Assembly: GCF_000244915.1 (NCBI RefSeq)
Contig: NZ_CM001442.1
Span: 6,200,001 to 6,264,000 of the forward strand
DNA from: Bradyrhizobium sp. WSM471
GTDB taxonomy: Bacteria > Pseudomonadota > Alphaproteobacteria > Rhizobiales > Xanthobacteraceae
Direction of reading: 5' to 3'
Length of the DNA stretch: 64,000 nt
A program made the position numbers and the translations under genes. Positions 33,540 to 42,132 of the stretch are shown here, piece after piece. The number at the start of each line of letters is the position of its first letter. Position 1 is the first letter of the stretch. Under the pieces are notes generated by a model. The model was not told where the DNA came from and ran no database searches. It was given only the letters and a program-made list of their open reading frames with translations.

Positions 33540-35204
33540 ATGGAAACGACACTCCCGATTCTTTCTCTGTCCGTGGCCGCCGCAGCGTCCGCTGCCGCCG
33601 CCTTCCCGAAGATCAAGGCGCGGATCGCATTGTCCCGTGCCAAGCACCGCTCGCTCGCCGGGCACTCCAAGATGTCGCGCCGCGTGGCCAGGCTGCTTCC
33701 GTTCTACGAATTCGAAGGCGATGCGTACTTCGCCTGCGACGGCGCGCCGGCGAACATCGCAGGCCTGCGCAAGGACGGCTTCTTCCGTCTCGCGCGACTC
33801 TACGCCGAGCGCTACCCCAAGGGCCGCGCGATGACGAAGGAAGCGGCGGAAAAGATCTCCGACCTGCACTTCACCGAGACCTACCGCGTGCCGTTCCAGT
33901 TCTCGCGTCTCGTTCGCGAGCATTTGGGCACCTCGACCTTCGTGGAGTCCTCGCGCGGCGTCACCGTCACGGATGTCGACGGCAACACCTCCTATGACCT
34001 CACGGGGTCCTACGGCGTCAACATCTTCGGCAACGACTTCTACAAGGAATGCATCGAGGGCTCCGAGAAGCGCGCGCACGCGCTTGGACCGGTGCTCGGC
34101 CCCTACCACCCCGTCATCCTCGATAACGTGGCGCGGCTGTGCCAGATCTCGGGCCTCGACGAAGTGTCCTTCCACATGTCCGGCACCGAAGCCGTGATGC
34201 AGGCGGTGCGGCTTGCGCGCTATCACACCCGGCGCACCCATCTCGTTCGTTTCGCCGGCGCCTACCATGGCTGGTGGGGCGACGTGCAGCCCGGCGTCGG
34301 CAATCCGATCATCGCGCACGAGACCTACACCCTCGCCGAGATGTCGGAGAAGACGCTGCACGTGCTGCGGACGCGCAAGGACATCGCCTGCGTGCTGGTC
34401 AATCCGCTGCAGGGGCTGCATCCGAATGGCAACGCGCCCGGCGATTCCTCGCTGGTTGATTCCTCCCGCGGCGGCAATTTCGACCGCGCCGCCTACACCG
34501 AATGGCTCAAGAAGCTGCGCGACGTCTGCACCGAGCGCGGCATCGTGCTGGTCTTCGACGAGGTCTTCGTCGGCTTCCGTCTCGCCGCCGGCGGCGCGCA
34601 GGACTATTTCGGCGTGCGCGCCGACATGGTGACCTACGGCAAGAGCCTCGCCGGCGGCCTGCCGGTCGGCGTGGTCTGCGGCAGACGCGAGCTGATGCGC
34701 CGCTTCCGCGACGATCGTCCCGCCGACGTCTGCTTCGCCCGCGGCACCTTCAACTCGCATCCCTACGTCATGACGGCGATGGACGAGTTTCTGAGCCGGC
34801 TCGCCAGCCCGAACTTCCGTGCCGTCTATGAAGGGTTGGATGAGACCTGGAATGAGCGCGCGGAAAAGCTCAACCGGATGATGACGGAGGCCGACCTGCC
34901 GGTGCGGTTCGCAAACTTCTCGTCGATCTGGACGGTGAAATACACCACGCCGTCCCGTTACAACTGGATGCTGCAATATTACCTGCGCGCCGAAGGCCTG
35001 TCCCTGAGCTGGGTCGGCACCGGCCGGCTGATCTTCAGCCTGAACTACACCGATGCCGACTTCGCCGAGGTCGCCGAGCGTTTCGTCCGCGCGGCCGAGA
35101 AGATGAAGGCCGACGGCTTCTGGTGGCACGATGGCGTCCTCACCAACAAGACCATCAAGCGGCAGATCCTGAAAGAGATGCTGGCCAAGCGCTTCGGGCG
35201 CTGA
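33540..35204 (+). CDS. Class-III PLP aminotransferase (GSA-aminotransferase-like) with N-terminal extension
   Basis: 554 aa, over 100 longer than typical glutamate-1-semialdehyde aminomutase. The first 120 residues are an extension with a hydrophobic start (about 6-22) that could be a membrane anchor. PLP-site features: SGTEAVMQAVRLARY (214-228), YHGWWG (242-247), DEV (340-342) and the Schiff-base K368 in VTYGKSLAGGLPVG. Substrate unknown. The position beside psd and near pmtA suggests a lipid or lipid head-group amine, which is inference. Confidence 0.87.
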   Translation: METTLPILSLSVAAAASAAAAFPKIKARIALSRAKHRSLAGHSKMSRRVARLLPFYEFEGDAYFACDGAPANIAGLRKDGFFRLARLYAERYPKGRAMTKEAAEKISDLHFTETYRVPFQFSRLVREHLGTSTFVESSRGVTVTDVDGNTSYDLTGSYGVNIFGNDFYKECIEGSEKRAHALGPVLGPYHPVILDNVARLCQISGLDEVSFHMSGTEAVMQAVRLARYHTRRTHLVRFAGAYHGWWGDVQPGVGNPIIAHETYTLAEMSEKTLHVLRTRKDIACVLVNPLQGLHPNGNAPGDSSLVDSSRGGNFDRAAYTEWLKKLRDVCTERGIVLVFDEVFVGFRLAAGGAQDYFGVRADMVTYGKSLAGGLPVGVVCGRRELMRRFRDDRPADVCFARGTFNSHPYVMTAMDEFLSRLASPNFRAVYEGLDETWNERAEKLNRMMTEADLPVRFANFSSIWTVKYTTPSRYNWMLQYYLRAEGLSLSWVGTGRLIFSLNYTDADFAEVAERFVRAAEKMKADGFWWHDGVLTNKTIKRQILKEMLAKRFGR

Positions 35205-35222
35205 GGCCAACTCCGCCGATGG

Positions 35223-35384
35223 CGTCGTTGCCGGGCGCAGCCGTCCGAAGGACGGCGTCGCTTCCGCTCGCCTATGCCCGGCCATCCACGCGCTTCTGCG
35301 CGAGAGCTCCAACACGTGGATGCCCGGGCCTTCGCCTCGCCGAAGCGGCTTCGGCCGCGCAGGCGGGACGAGCCCGGGCATGAC
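35223..35384. repeat. Dispersed palindromic repeat, family A, expanded copy
   Basis: A longer, composite version. GTTGCCGGGCGCAGCCGTCC at the left, nested inverted parts (ATGCCCGGCCATCCACG against CGTGGATGCCCGGG), and GCCCGGGCATGACG at the right. It separates the convergent aminotransferase and Mpo1-like genes. Confidence 0.8.
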
Positions 35385-35425
35385 GCAACCATCAGACATC
35401 GGAGGACTTGGTGAGAACGGCGCGT

Positions 35426-36085
35426 TCAGGCGTGCTGCTCTTCGAGCGTGGGCTCGCCGATCAGGCCCAGCGTGTGCTCGGGGTTGAGGTGCAGGCCGGG
35501 ATCCATCAGCTCACCACGCATCAGCGCCAGCGGCGCGTTGCGGTAGAGCATCAAATCGTGGAAGGGATCGGTCAGGATCTTCGTCATCCAGACGAGGCCG
35601 GTCTCGACGTCGCGGATGAAGAACAGGTGCACCGTGCGGAACAGGAGGCCACCGCCGCCGACCACGAGCCAGATCTTGGCGACCTGCCGCATGAAGTCGG
35701 TCGCGCCCGCCCAGGGCGTGAACAGCCCGAACAGCGTGGGATCGACGACGAGCACCAGCGGCGACAGCGCCCAGATCGACATCAGCACCACCTTGCGCTG
35801 AAGATTGTAACCGACCTTGATCTCTTCCTTGTGCTCGTGCGTCGCCTGGTTGATCTGGTCGTAGCCGTGCGGCTCGAAGAAGAAATGACCGGCCTGGCGC
35901 GAGGTCATCGAGACCAGCCAGCCGACCAGCGCCGATACCATGGGATCGATGAACAGCCAGACATAGGCGAACAGGAAGCTCAGCGCACTGACGAAGTGCA
36001 GGGCCTGATTGATGCGGCTGTGGTGATAGTAGCGATGGTCGTCCCAGCGCTGGATCCGCAGCTGCTCGAGATAGTTCTTGATCAT
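35426..36085 (-). CDS. Polytopic membrane protein resembling Mpo1/DUF962 dioxygenases
   Basis: 219 aa from the ATG at 36085, with GGGGGAG just upstream. Membrane helices lie near residues 28-60, 95-120 and 128-150. The His/Asn-rich block YYHHSRINQALHFVSALSF and later SRQAGHFFFEPHG resemble the iron-binding histidine motifs of Mpo1/DUF962, which act on 2-hydroxy fatty acids. The similarity is judged by eye, so the family call is tentative. A lipid role fits the neighbours psd and pmtA. Confidence 0.6.
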   Translation of the reverse strand: MIKNYLEQLRIQRWDDHRYYHHSRINQALHFVSALSFLFAYVWLFIDPMVSALVGWLVSMTSRQAGHFFFEPHGYDQINQATHEHKEEIKVGYNLQRKVVLMSIWALSPLVLVVDPTLFGLFTPWAGATDFMRQVAKIWLVVGGGGLLFRTVHLFFIRDVETGLVWMTKILTDPFHDLMLYRNAPLALMRGELMDPGLHLNPEHTLGLIGEPTLEEQHA

Positions 36086-36207
36086 GCTCTCCCCCAAATG
36101 CTTTCGGGTTCAGGATTTACAGAGATTCGATGTAGGCCGTGTGACATCATCATTTTGTCATGTGACGATGTGCAGCGACGCGGTGACGCACGGGTTACGC
36201 TCTATCC

Positions 36208-36318
36208 CCTCGTCCTGAGGAGCTTGCGAAGCAAGCGTCTCGAAGGGCGAGGCCCGCCTGGTGATAGCCGGGCCTCTATGATTCGAGACGGCGCTTGCGC
36301 GCCTCCTCACCATGAGGA
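36208..36318. repeat. Dispersed repeat, family F (CCTCGTCCTGAGGAGC)
   Basis: CCCTCGTCCTGAGGAGCTTG at the left, TCTCGAAGGGCGAGGCCCG in the middle, and CCTCCTCACCATGAGGAG at the right. Related to copies at 46911-47086 and 50732-50835. It lies 21 bp from the pmtA stop codon. TGACA-N9-TGTCA, a weak inverted repeat, lies further upstream at about 36142-36160. Confidence 0.82.
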
Positions 36319-36339
36319 GCAACAGTCAAGCCGCCTTCT

Positions 36340-37029
36340 TCAAGCCGCCTTGGCGACGTCGATCTTGCGGAAGCGCACCAGCGAGAAATGACCGAGCGGC
36401 GGAATCAGGCGGCGCTCGGCGAGCTCGATGCCGGCGGCACCCGCCAGCCATTTGGCGTAACGCGACCAGGCGAACTCGGCGGTGCGGAAGCCGAGCGGAC
36501 GCACCACCGGCTGCAGCTTCTGCTCGATGAAGCGGCGCATGCCGGTATCGGCGCTGACGCGCGTCAGGATGATCAGCTCGCCGCCCGGGCGCAGCACGCG
36601 GGCGAATTCGTCCAGCGCGACTTCCGGATTCGGCACGGCGGTGACGACGTATTGCGCCATCACGACGTCGAAGGAGCTATCGGGGAATTCGAGCTTCTCG
36701 GCGTCCATCACCGCGAGGCCTTCGACGTTGTTCAGTTTGCCCTCGGCGACGCGCTGGCGCGCCTTGTCGAGCATCGCCTCCGAGATGTCGGTGCCGAAGA
36801 TGCGCAGATGCGGCGCGTAGAGCGGCAGCGAGATGCCGGTGCCGACGCCGACCTCGAGCACCCGGCCGCCGATCTTGTTCGTGGCGGCGATCGCGGCCTG
36901 CCGGCCCTTGGCGAACACGCCTCCGAACACGAGGTCGTAGACCGGCGCCCAGCGATCATAGGCCTGCTCGACAGTGCCACGGGTGAGGTCGAGCTGCTGG
37001 GTGCCGTCAAGGTTCATGATCTTAGCCAT
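36340..37029 (-). CDS. pmtA: Phosphatidylethanolamine N-methyltransferase (PmtA-like)
   Basis: 229 aa class-I SAM methyltransferase. Motif I RVLEVGVGTG at about residues 56-66, then GTDISEAMLDKARQR, VMDAEKLEFPDSSFD and ARVLRPGGELIILTRV. The opening AYDRWAPVYDLVFGGVFAKG and the length match rhizobial/Rhodobacter-type PmtA, which methylates PE towards phosphatidylcholine. Bradyrhizobium is known to make PC this way. The ATG at 37029 was chosen over an in-frame extension into the next gene. 35 bp after the glycosyltransferase gene. Confidence 0.85.
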   Translation of the reverse strand: MAKIMNLDGTQQLDLTRGTVEQAYDRWAPVYDLVFGGVFAKGRQAAIAATNKIGGRVLEVGVGTGISLPLYAPHLRIFGTDISEAMLDKARQRVAEGKLNNVEGLAVMDAEKLEFPDSSFDVVMAQYVVTAVPNPEVALDEFARVLRPGGELIILTRVSADTGMRRFIEQKLQPVVRPLGFRTAEFAWSRYAKWLAGAAGIELAERRLIPPLGHFSLVRFRKIDVAKAA

Positions 37030-37064
37030 CGATGAGGTTCTCGCTGTGGTTCGAAACGTTGGGG

Positions 37065-38117
37065 TCAACCGCGCACCGGCCGCCGCGCCATGCGAGGCGA
37101 GGCGCGCAGGACGCGACTGGGCTGAAGTGAGGTGAGGTTGCCGACGAACTGGCGCGCGCTGTTTTCCCAGGAACGCTCCAGCGCGAAATTGCGGCAAGTC
37201 TCGCGCGACATGGTGAGCGCGCGCAGGCACGCGGCGCGCAGATCGTGGTCGATCGCGCCGATCGGATGATCGGCGATGACGTCCTTCGGACCCGTTACCG
37301 GAAACGCCGCAACCGGCGTGCCGCAGGCGAGCGCTTCGAGCTGCACCACGCCGAACGTGTCGGTCAGGCTCGGAAACACGAACACGTCGGCGGCGGCGAG
37401 ATGCGCGGTGAGATCCGCACCCTTCTTCTCGCCGAGAAACACAACGTCCGGATATTTCTTTTCGAGCGCAGCCTTCTGCGGTCCGTCGCCGATGACGACC
37501 TTGGTGCCGGGCAGGTCGAGCGAGAGGAACGCTTCGAGATTCTTCTCCACCGCAACGCGGCCCATCGTCATGAAGATCGGCCCGGGCAGATCGAGCTTGG
37601 CCGGCGAGTCGGGATGGAACAGCTCGGTGTTGACACCGCGCGTCCAGAAGCCGAGCCGCTTGAAGCCGCGCTCGGAGAGCTCCTGCCGCAGCGAGGGCGT
37701 CGCCACCATGGTCATGGCGGCGGCATCATGGAAGTGGCGCAGCACGGCATAGCCGACGCTCGCGGGGATGCCGGTCCGCACCGAGACGTATTCGGGAAAG
37801 CGCGTGGTGTAGGACGTGGTGAAGGCGAGCCGGTTGCGACGGCAATAAGCCCGCGCCGCCCAGCCGATCGGCCCTTCGGTCGCGATGTGCAGCGCCTCGG
37901 GCGCCGCCTTCTCGATCCGCCGCGCAATCTCCTTGCCGCTCGGCAGCGCAATGCGCAGCCCCGGATAGGTCGGCAACGGCCACGAACGAAAGCCGTCCGG
38001 CGTGAGGAAGTCGATCTCGACATCCAATGCCTTGGCCGCGCCAGCCAGCGAGGTCAGCGTCCGGACCACACCGTTGACCTGCGGATGCCAGGCGTCAGTC
38101 GCGATTAATACCCGCAT
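37065..38117 (-). CDS. GT4-family glycosyltransferase, probably lipid-linked
   Basis: 350 aa GT-B enzyme. N-terminal Rossmann half with ATDAWHPQVNGVVRTL, linker, then C-terminal half with TMGRVAVEKNLEAFLSL, VVIGDGP and the donor-site TDTFGVVQLEALACGTPVAA with the conserved E-x7-E spacing. The N-terminal motif is shared with alpha-mannosyl and glycosyl-diacylglycerol transferases. Just upstream of pmtA on the same strand, so likely co-transcribed and possibly a glycolipid synthase; the sugar and acceptor are unknown. Confidence 0.85.
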   Translation of the reverse strand: MRVLIATDAWHPQVNGVVRTLTSLAGAAKALDVEIDFLTPDGFRSWPLPTYPGLRIALPSGKEIARRIEKAAPEALHIATEGPIGWAARAYCRRNRLAFTTSYTTRFPEYVSVRTGIPASVGYAVLRHFHDAAAMTMVATPSLRQELSERGFKRLGFWTRGVNTELFHPDSPAKLDLPGPIFMTMGRVAVEKNLEAFLSLDLPGTKVVIGDGPQKAALEKKYPDVVFLGEKKGADLTAHLAAADVFVFPSLTDTFGVVQLEALACGTPVAAFPVTGPKDVIADHPIGAIDHDLRAACLRALTMSRETCRNFALERSWENSARQFVGNLTSLQPSRVLRASPRMARRPVRG

Positions 38118-38391
38118 GGGGAAATCCCGAGATTTTTATGATTCTCGGCTTTGGACCATCAACCACGGATATTTCAGGCGTGTGACGTCATGGAAGTGTC
38201 GGCCCGCTGTTTTGTTCGTTAACGGGTCTGCGCAGCCACGAAACCGTCATGAAACAATCCTTGCCGCCATGAAGCCGTTTTCGGTTTTCCGCGCAAACGT
38301 CCCGAAACTTCTTTCCGTTAGTGATTTGCGCAACAGAGCACCGAAACGGTGCCGGGGTGACCAAGAAACACCGCGCAGACAGGGGCGACCA
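38118..38391. promoter_or_regulatory. Divergent promoter region, glycosyltransferase and L,D-transpeptidase
   Basis: 274 bp between divergent starts. Contains TTCGTTAACGGG near 38210 and no recognisable gene, repeat or clear operator. Confidence 0.4.
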
Positions 38392-39099
38392 ATGATCAAT
38401 CTGGAGACGTTGAGGACTTATTCGCGCGCCGTTGCGTTTGGCGCAGTGGCTGTCACCGCGATCGCGTTCACCGGCCCGGCCAAGGCCGCGCCTGTGCAGC
38501 TCTTCCCCTTCTTCCAACCGCTGCCGCCGATCGCAGCGCCGCAGCCGTATCAGCCTTATCAAGCCACGCCCTATCAGGCCGCGCCGTCCGAAGATCAGGA
38601 CGCTGTCGAAACGCCGGCCCGCTTCCGTCGGCAGACCGTCTCCTACGCGACGCGTGAGGCGCCCGGCACCATCATCATCGATACGCCCAACACCTACCTC
38701 TATCTGGTCCTCGGCAACGGCCAGGCGATGCGCTACGGCATCGGCGTCGGCCGCGACGGCTTCACCTGGTCCGGCACGCAGTCGGTGACAAAGAAGGCCG
38801 AGTGGCCGGATTGGACCCCGCCGCCGGAGATGATCGCCCGCCAGCCTTATCTGCCGCGCCACATGGCCGGCGGTCCCGGCAATCCGCTCGGCGCCCGCGC
38901 CATGTATCTCGGCGGCACCATCTATCGCATCCACGGCACCAACGCCCCCGACACCATCGGCAAGCACGTCTCCTCCGGCTGCATCCGCCTGACCAATGAC
39001 GACGTTGCGGACCTCTACTCCCGCGTCAACGTCGGCACCAAGGTCATCGTGCTGCCGATGACGGAACGCCGCGCGGATCTCGGCGCCGCGACGCGGTAA
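38392..39099 (+). CDS. L,D-transpeptidase (YkuD family)
   Basis: 235 aa exported enzyme that makes 3-3 peptidoglycan cross-links or attaches proteins to peptidoglycan. Signal peptide about 1-32 (PAKA-AP), a Pro/Gln/Tyr linker (33-75), then the YkuD domain. Active-site His181 in YRIHGTN and Cys197 in HVSSGCIRLTN, both in the canonical order. The ATG at 38392 was chosen because it begins the signal peptide. Followed by a strong terminator. Confidence 0.94.
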   Translation: MINLETLRTYSRAVAFGAVAVTAIAFTGPAKAAPVQLFPFFQPLPPIAAPQPYQPYQATPYQAAPSEDQDAVETPARFRRQTVSYATREAPGTIIIDTPNTYLYLVLGNGQAMRYGIGVGRDGFTWSGTQSVTKKAEWPDWTPPPEMIARQPYLPRHMAGGPGNPLGARAMYLGGTIYRIHGTNAPDTIGKHVSSGCIRLTNDDVADLYSRVNVGTKVIVLPMTERRADLGAATR

Positions 39100-39120
39100 G
39101 CGACAGGACATTGTGACGCA

Positions 39121-39150
39121 AACGGCCCCGGAACCCACCGGGGCCGTTTT
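39121..39150 (+). terminator. Rho-independent terminator after the L,D-transpeptidase gene
   Basis: AACGGCCCCGG (39121-39131) pairs with CCGGGGCCGTT (39138-39148), 6-nt loop, ending in TTTT. 22 bp after the stop. Confidence 0.9.
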
Positions 39151-39210
39151 CGTTGGCCCTCGGCATCCCGACGCGCGCGTGCTGCGGCGCGATCCCCGAT
39201 GGAGGCGCAA

Positions 39211-39630
39211 ATGCAATCACGTCCGCAAACGCCGCAAGGCACATGCCTGCGTGCGATCGCTGGCGCCAGCGCACTGACGCTGCTGCTGTTCGCGCCCGCC
39301 TCGCTCGCACAGCAGCCGGCGAGCGACGACGCAGCCCAGCAGGCCTACAACAATTCCTGCCGCACCTGCCACTCCGTGAAAGAGGGCGACAATCGTCTGG
39401 GCCCCAACCTCAACAAAATCGTCGGACGCAAGGCCGGCTCGCTGCTGGACTACAATTATTCCTCGTCGATGAAAGAAGCCGGCTTCGTCTGGGACCAGGA
39501 CAAACTCACCCGCTTCATGGTCAAGCCGGACGAAGTCGTATCCGGCAACAAGATGCAGCCTTATGGCGGCGTCTCGGCGGAGGAAGCGGGCAGGATCGTT
39601 GCTTATTTGCAGGCGGCGGGGTCGCAGTAA
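39211..39630 (+). CDS. Class-I c-type cytochrome, periplasmic
   Basis: 139 aa from the ATG at 39211, which has GGAGG 6 bp upstream; an earlier in-frame ATG at 39199 contains that site. Signal peptide to about residue 34 (SLA-QQ). Haem motif C-R-T-C-H, LGPNLNKIVGRKAG, and axial Met in GNKMQPYGG. This is the cytochrome c2/c550 fold: a small electron carrier. No oxidase genes are adjacent. Confidence 0.93.
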   Translation: MQSRPQTPQGTCLRAIAGASALTLLLFAPASLAQQPASDDAAQQAYNNSCRTCHSVKEGDNRLGPNLNKIVGRKAGSLLDYNYSSSMKEAGFVWDQDKLTRFMVKPDEVVSGNKMQPYGGVSAEEAGRIVAYLQAAGSQ

Positions 39631-39661
39631 CGGCTCCGCCTGAGGCGGAGCCGTATTCATC

Positions 39662-39934
39662 TCACCGCGCGCCGCCCCGCCCCTCCGCCATCAGCCTCAG
39701 CCATGCCGCCGAATGAAACGCACTCATCAAGAGATACATCGGCACCATCCCGCCCAGCATCGCCCCATGCCCGGCGGCACACAGCATGTCCGCCGGCCCA
39801 TCAAGCATGGCCGTCAGCACGGCCATGATCGCGAAGGTCGGCGTCGCCGCTAGCCCCAACCATCTGGCGAAGTGGCGCGCGACCACCACGCCGTTGCGGC
39901 TCGCGCCGGCAGTTGCGTTGACGGGACTAGTCAC
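39662..39934 (-). CDS. Small two-helix membrane protein
   Basis: 90 aa from GTG at 39934, with AAGGA close upstream. Two hydrophobic helices (about 27-45 and 55-75). It starts 5 bp after the DUF899 stop, so it is probably in that operon. No family recognised; the coding call rests on operon position and helix pattern. Confidence 0.6.
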   Translation of the reverse strand: MTSPVNATAGASRNGVVVARHFARWLGLAATPTFAIMAVLTAMLDGPADMLCAAGHGAMLGGMVPMYLLMSAFHSAAWLRLMAEGRGGAR

Positions 39935-39939
39935 GTCCT

Positions 39940-40722
39940 TCAGCCGCCCGCCTCGCGCAGCGCCTTCTCTCCGGCGGTCGACACCTCGACCCATTTCTTG
40001 TCGGGCGCGGCACCTTCGGTATAGCTGTCGTGCCAGTTCCACCATTTGTAGGTCGGCGTCTGCGGATAGCCCTTCGGTGAATCCTCCCAGACCTCCTGCC
40101 GTCCCAGCGGTGTGATGTCGAGATAATTCCAGGTACCGCCCATCTGCTCGTCGCCCCGGCTCTTGACGAAGTAGGTGCGGAAGATGCGCGTCCCGTCGCG
40201 GTAAAACACATTCGTCCCGTGCCATTCGTCGACGCCGTAATCCGCATCGAAACTGTCCGTGACGGTGACCCATGGCATGGTCCAGCCCATCCGCTGCTTC
40301 AGCCTGCTGATATCGGCCTGCGGTGCGCGCGAGGCGAACACCAGCGTGGTATCGCGGGCGTTCAGATGCGCGACATCGGCGACCTGGTCGGCCACCATCG
40401 AGCAGCCGCGGCAGGCGTGATCCGGCCAGCCGAACACACCCGGTTCGAAGAAGGCGCGATAGACGATCAGCTGCCGCCGGCCCTGGAACAGGTCGTGCAG
40501 ACTGACCTTGCCGCCGGGCCCCTCGAACGCATAGGTTTTGGTGACTTCCATCCACGGCATGCGCCGGCGCTCGGCGGCCAGGGCGTCGCGGGCACGGGTA
40601 TGCGCCTTTTCCTTCACGAGCAGTTGCTGACGGGCGGCCTCCCAGTCCTGCGGCGACACCACCGGCGGTGTTTGCATGGCGGCCTGTCCGTTATTTCCTG
40701 AGTTGTCAGCTGATGTCATCAT
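39940..40722 (-). CDS. DUF899 family thioredoxin-like protein
   Basis: 260 aa. DUF899 pattern: long N-terminal helix (QQLLVKEKAHTRARDALAAE), RRMPW, KTYAFEGPGGKVSLHDLF, YRAFFEPGV then the peroxidatic-like C-R-G-C-S, and the conserved MPWVTVTDSFDADYGV. Thioredoxin-fold proteins of unknown activity. Divergent from a TPR/winged-helix regulator with 147 bp between starts, which probably controls it. Confidence 0.88.
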   Translation of the reverse strand: MMTSADNSGNNGQAAMQTPPVVSPQDWEAARQQLLVKEKAHTRARDALAAERRRMPWMEVTKTYAFEGPGGKVSLHDLFQGRRQLIVYRAFFEPGVFGWPDHACRGCSMVADQVADVAHLNARDTTLVFASRAPQADISRLKQRMGWTMPWVTVTDSFDADYGVDEWHGTNVFYRDGTRIFRTYFVKSRGDEQMGGTWNYLDITPLGRQEVWEDSPKGYPQTPTYKWWNWHDSYTEGAAPDKKWVEVSTAGEKALREAGG

Positions 40723-40869
40723 GGCTCTCCAACTTTTCCCGGGCGGCCGTTCCGTATCTCGCTATGCAAGATGCGGAACCGCTCGCCCCTCGCCGCACAT
40801 TGTCGGCCGTCAACGATCTCTCGCACCGGACGGTTGCGTGGTGGGAGTAACAAGTGTGGCGGGATTTGA

Positions 40870-42102
40870 ATGGAGTCGCTGATCACGGCCGCGGCGCGCG
40901 CGCTCCAAGCCGGCGATCCGCTCGGCGCGCTGAACCGCGTCGCGCTGCGCAACGATGCACCTTCGCTGGCGCTGCGCGGCATCGCGATGGCGCAGCTCGG
41001 CGATCTCGCGAAGGCGAAGACGTTGCTGCGCAGCGCCGCACGCGCCTTCGGCCCGAGAGAGGCGGTCGCGCGCGCCAGATGTGTGGTGGCGGAGGCCGAG
41101 ATCGCGCTCGTCTCGCGCGACCTGAACTGGCCGGCGAAGACGCTCGCGGCGGCGCGGGCGACGCTCGCAAGCCACGGTGACCTCGCCAACGCCGCCCATG
41201 CGGGTCACATCGAGGCGCGCCGACTTCTCCTTCTCGGACGCCTCGACGAGGCCGAGCGCACGCTGGCCGAGATCAAGTCCACTCCGCTGCCCCCGGCTGC
41301 GCAGGTCGCCCGCGAGCTCGTGATTGCCGGCATTGCCATCAGGCGGCTCAGAACGAAAGCCGCGCGCGCGGCGCTCGGGCGCGCGGCGAGCGCAGCACGG
41401 CAGGCCGGCATTCCAGCGCTTGCAGCCGAGGTCGAAGGCACGAGCCGCGTGCTCGACACGCCCGCAGCGCGCCTGGTCACGCGCGGGCACGAACGGCCGT
41501 TACTGCTCGAAGAGGTCGAGGACCTCGCGACATCGGAGGCGCTCGTGGTGGACACGTTCCATCATACGGTTCGCAGGCGAGGCATCCTCGTGCCGCTTGG
41601 AAGGCGGCCGGTGCTGTTCGCGCTCGCCCGCATGCTGGCGCAGGCCTGGCCCTCGGACGTCTCGCGGGAGGCGTTGATCACAGGAGCGTTTCAGGCAAGG
41701 CACGTCGATGAATCGCATCGCGCCCGGCTGCGTGTTGAAATCGGGCGGCTCCGCACCAAGCTCAAGCCTCTCGCCGATGTCAGCGCGACCAGGCAAGGTT
41801 TTGCGCTGACGCCGCGCAAGACACCGCGCAAGACGCCGCAGGTTCTGGTGCTGGCACGACCCGTCGAGGAAAAGCACGCCAATGTGCTCGCCTTCCTCTC
41901 CGATGGCGAGCCCTGGTCGAGCTCGGCGCTCGCGCTGGCGCTGGGAACGAGCGCGCGCACCGTGCAGCGGGCCCTCGAAGAACTGGCGCGATCGAACAAG
42001 GTGCAGTCCTTCGGACACGGACGGGCGCGGCGCTGGATGACGCCGCCCGTGCCGGGTTTCCCGACAGGCTTGTTACTCCCCGGACCGCTCCTGAAGACGT
42101 AA
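40870..42102 (+). CDS. TPR-like / winged-helix transcriptional regulator
   Basis: 410 aa. N-terminal helical repeats (about 1-190, TPR-like). A winged-helix domain of OmpR/SARP shape follows (about 210-310, with RRGILVPLGRRPVLFALARM and ESHRARLRVEIGRLRTKLKP). A second small HTH near the C-terminus includes ALGTSARTVQRALEELARSN. No receiver or ligand domain is evident. Probably regulates the divergent DUF899 operon and the propeller gene 30 bp downstream. Two separate DNA-binding domains in one protein is unusual. Confidence 0.75.
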   Translation: MESLITAAARALQAGDPLGALNRVALRNDAPSLALRGIAMAQLGDLAKAKTLLRSAARAFGPREAVARARCVVAEAEIALVSRDLNWPAKTLAAARATLASHGDLANAAHAGHIEARRLLLLGRLDEAERTLAEIKSTPLPPAAQVARELVIAGIAIRRLRTKAARAALGRAASAARQAGIPALAAEVEGTSRVLDTPAARLVTRGHERPLLLEEVEDLATSEALVVDTFHHTVRRRGILVPLGRRPVLFALARMLAQAWPSDVSREALITGAFQARHVDESHRARLRVEIGRLRTKLKPLADVSATRQGFALTPRKTPRKTPQVLVLARPVEEKHANVLAFLSDGEPWSSSALALALGTSARTVQRALEELARSNKVQSFGHGRARRWMTPPVPGFPTGLLLPGPLLKT

Positions 42103-42132
42103 GGTGGAATTCACCCCACAGGGACCGAGCAG

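Noticed and set aside
33525..35399. 624-codon minus-strand frame
   Set aside because: Antisense of the class-III aminotransferase, whose PLP motifs prove the plus-strand frame.
36130..36175. Possible Pho box upstream of the Mpo1-like gene
   Set aside because: TTGTCAT is present but the second 7-mer at 11-bp spacing (ACATCAT) matches poorly. Only a weak TGACA-N9-TGTCA inverted repeat remains.
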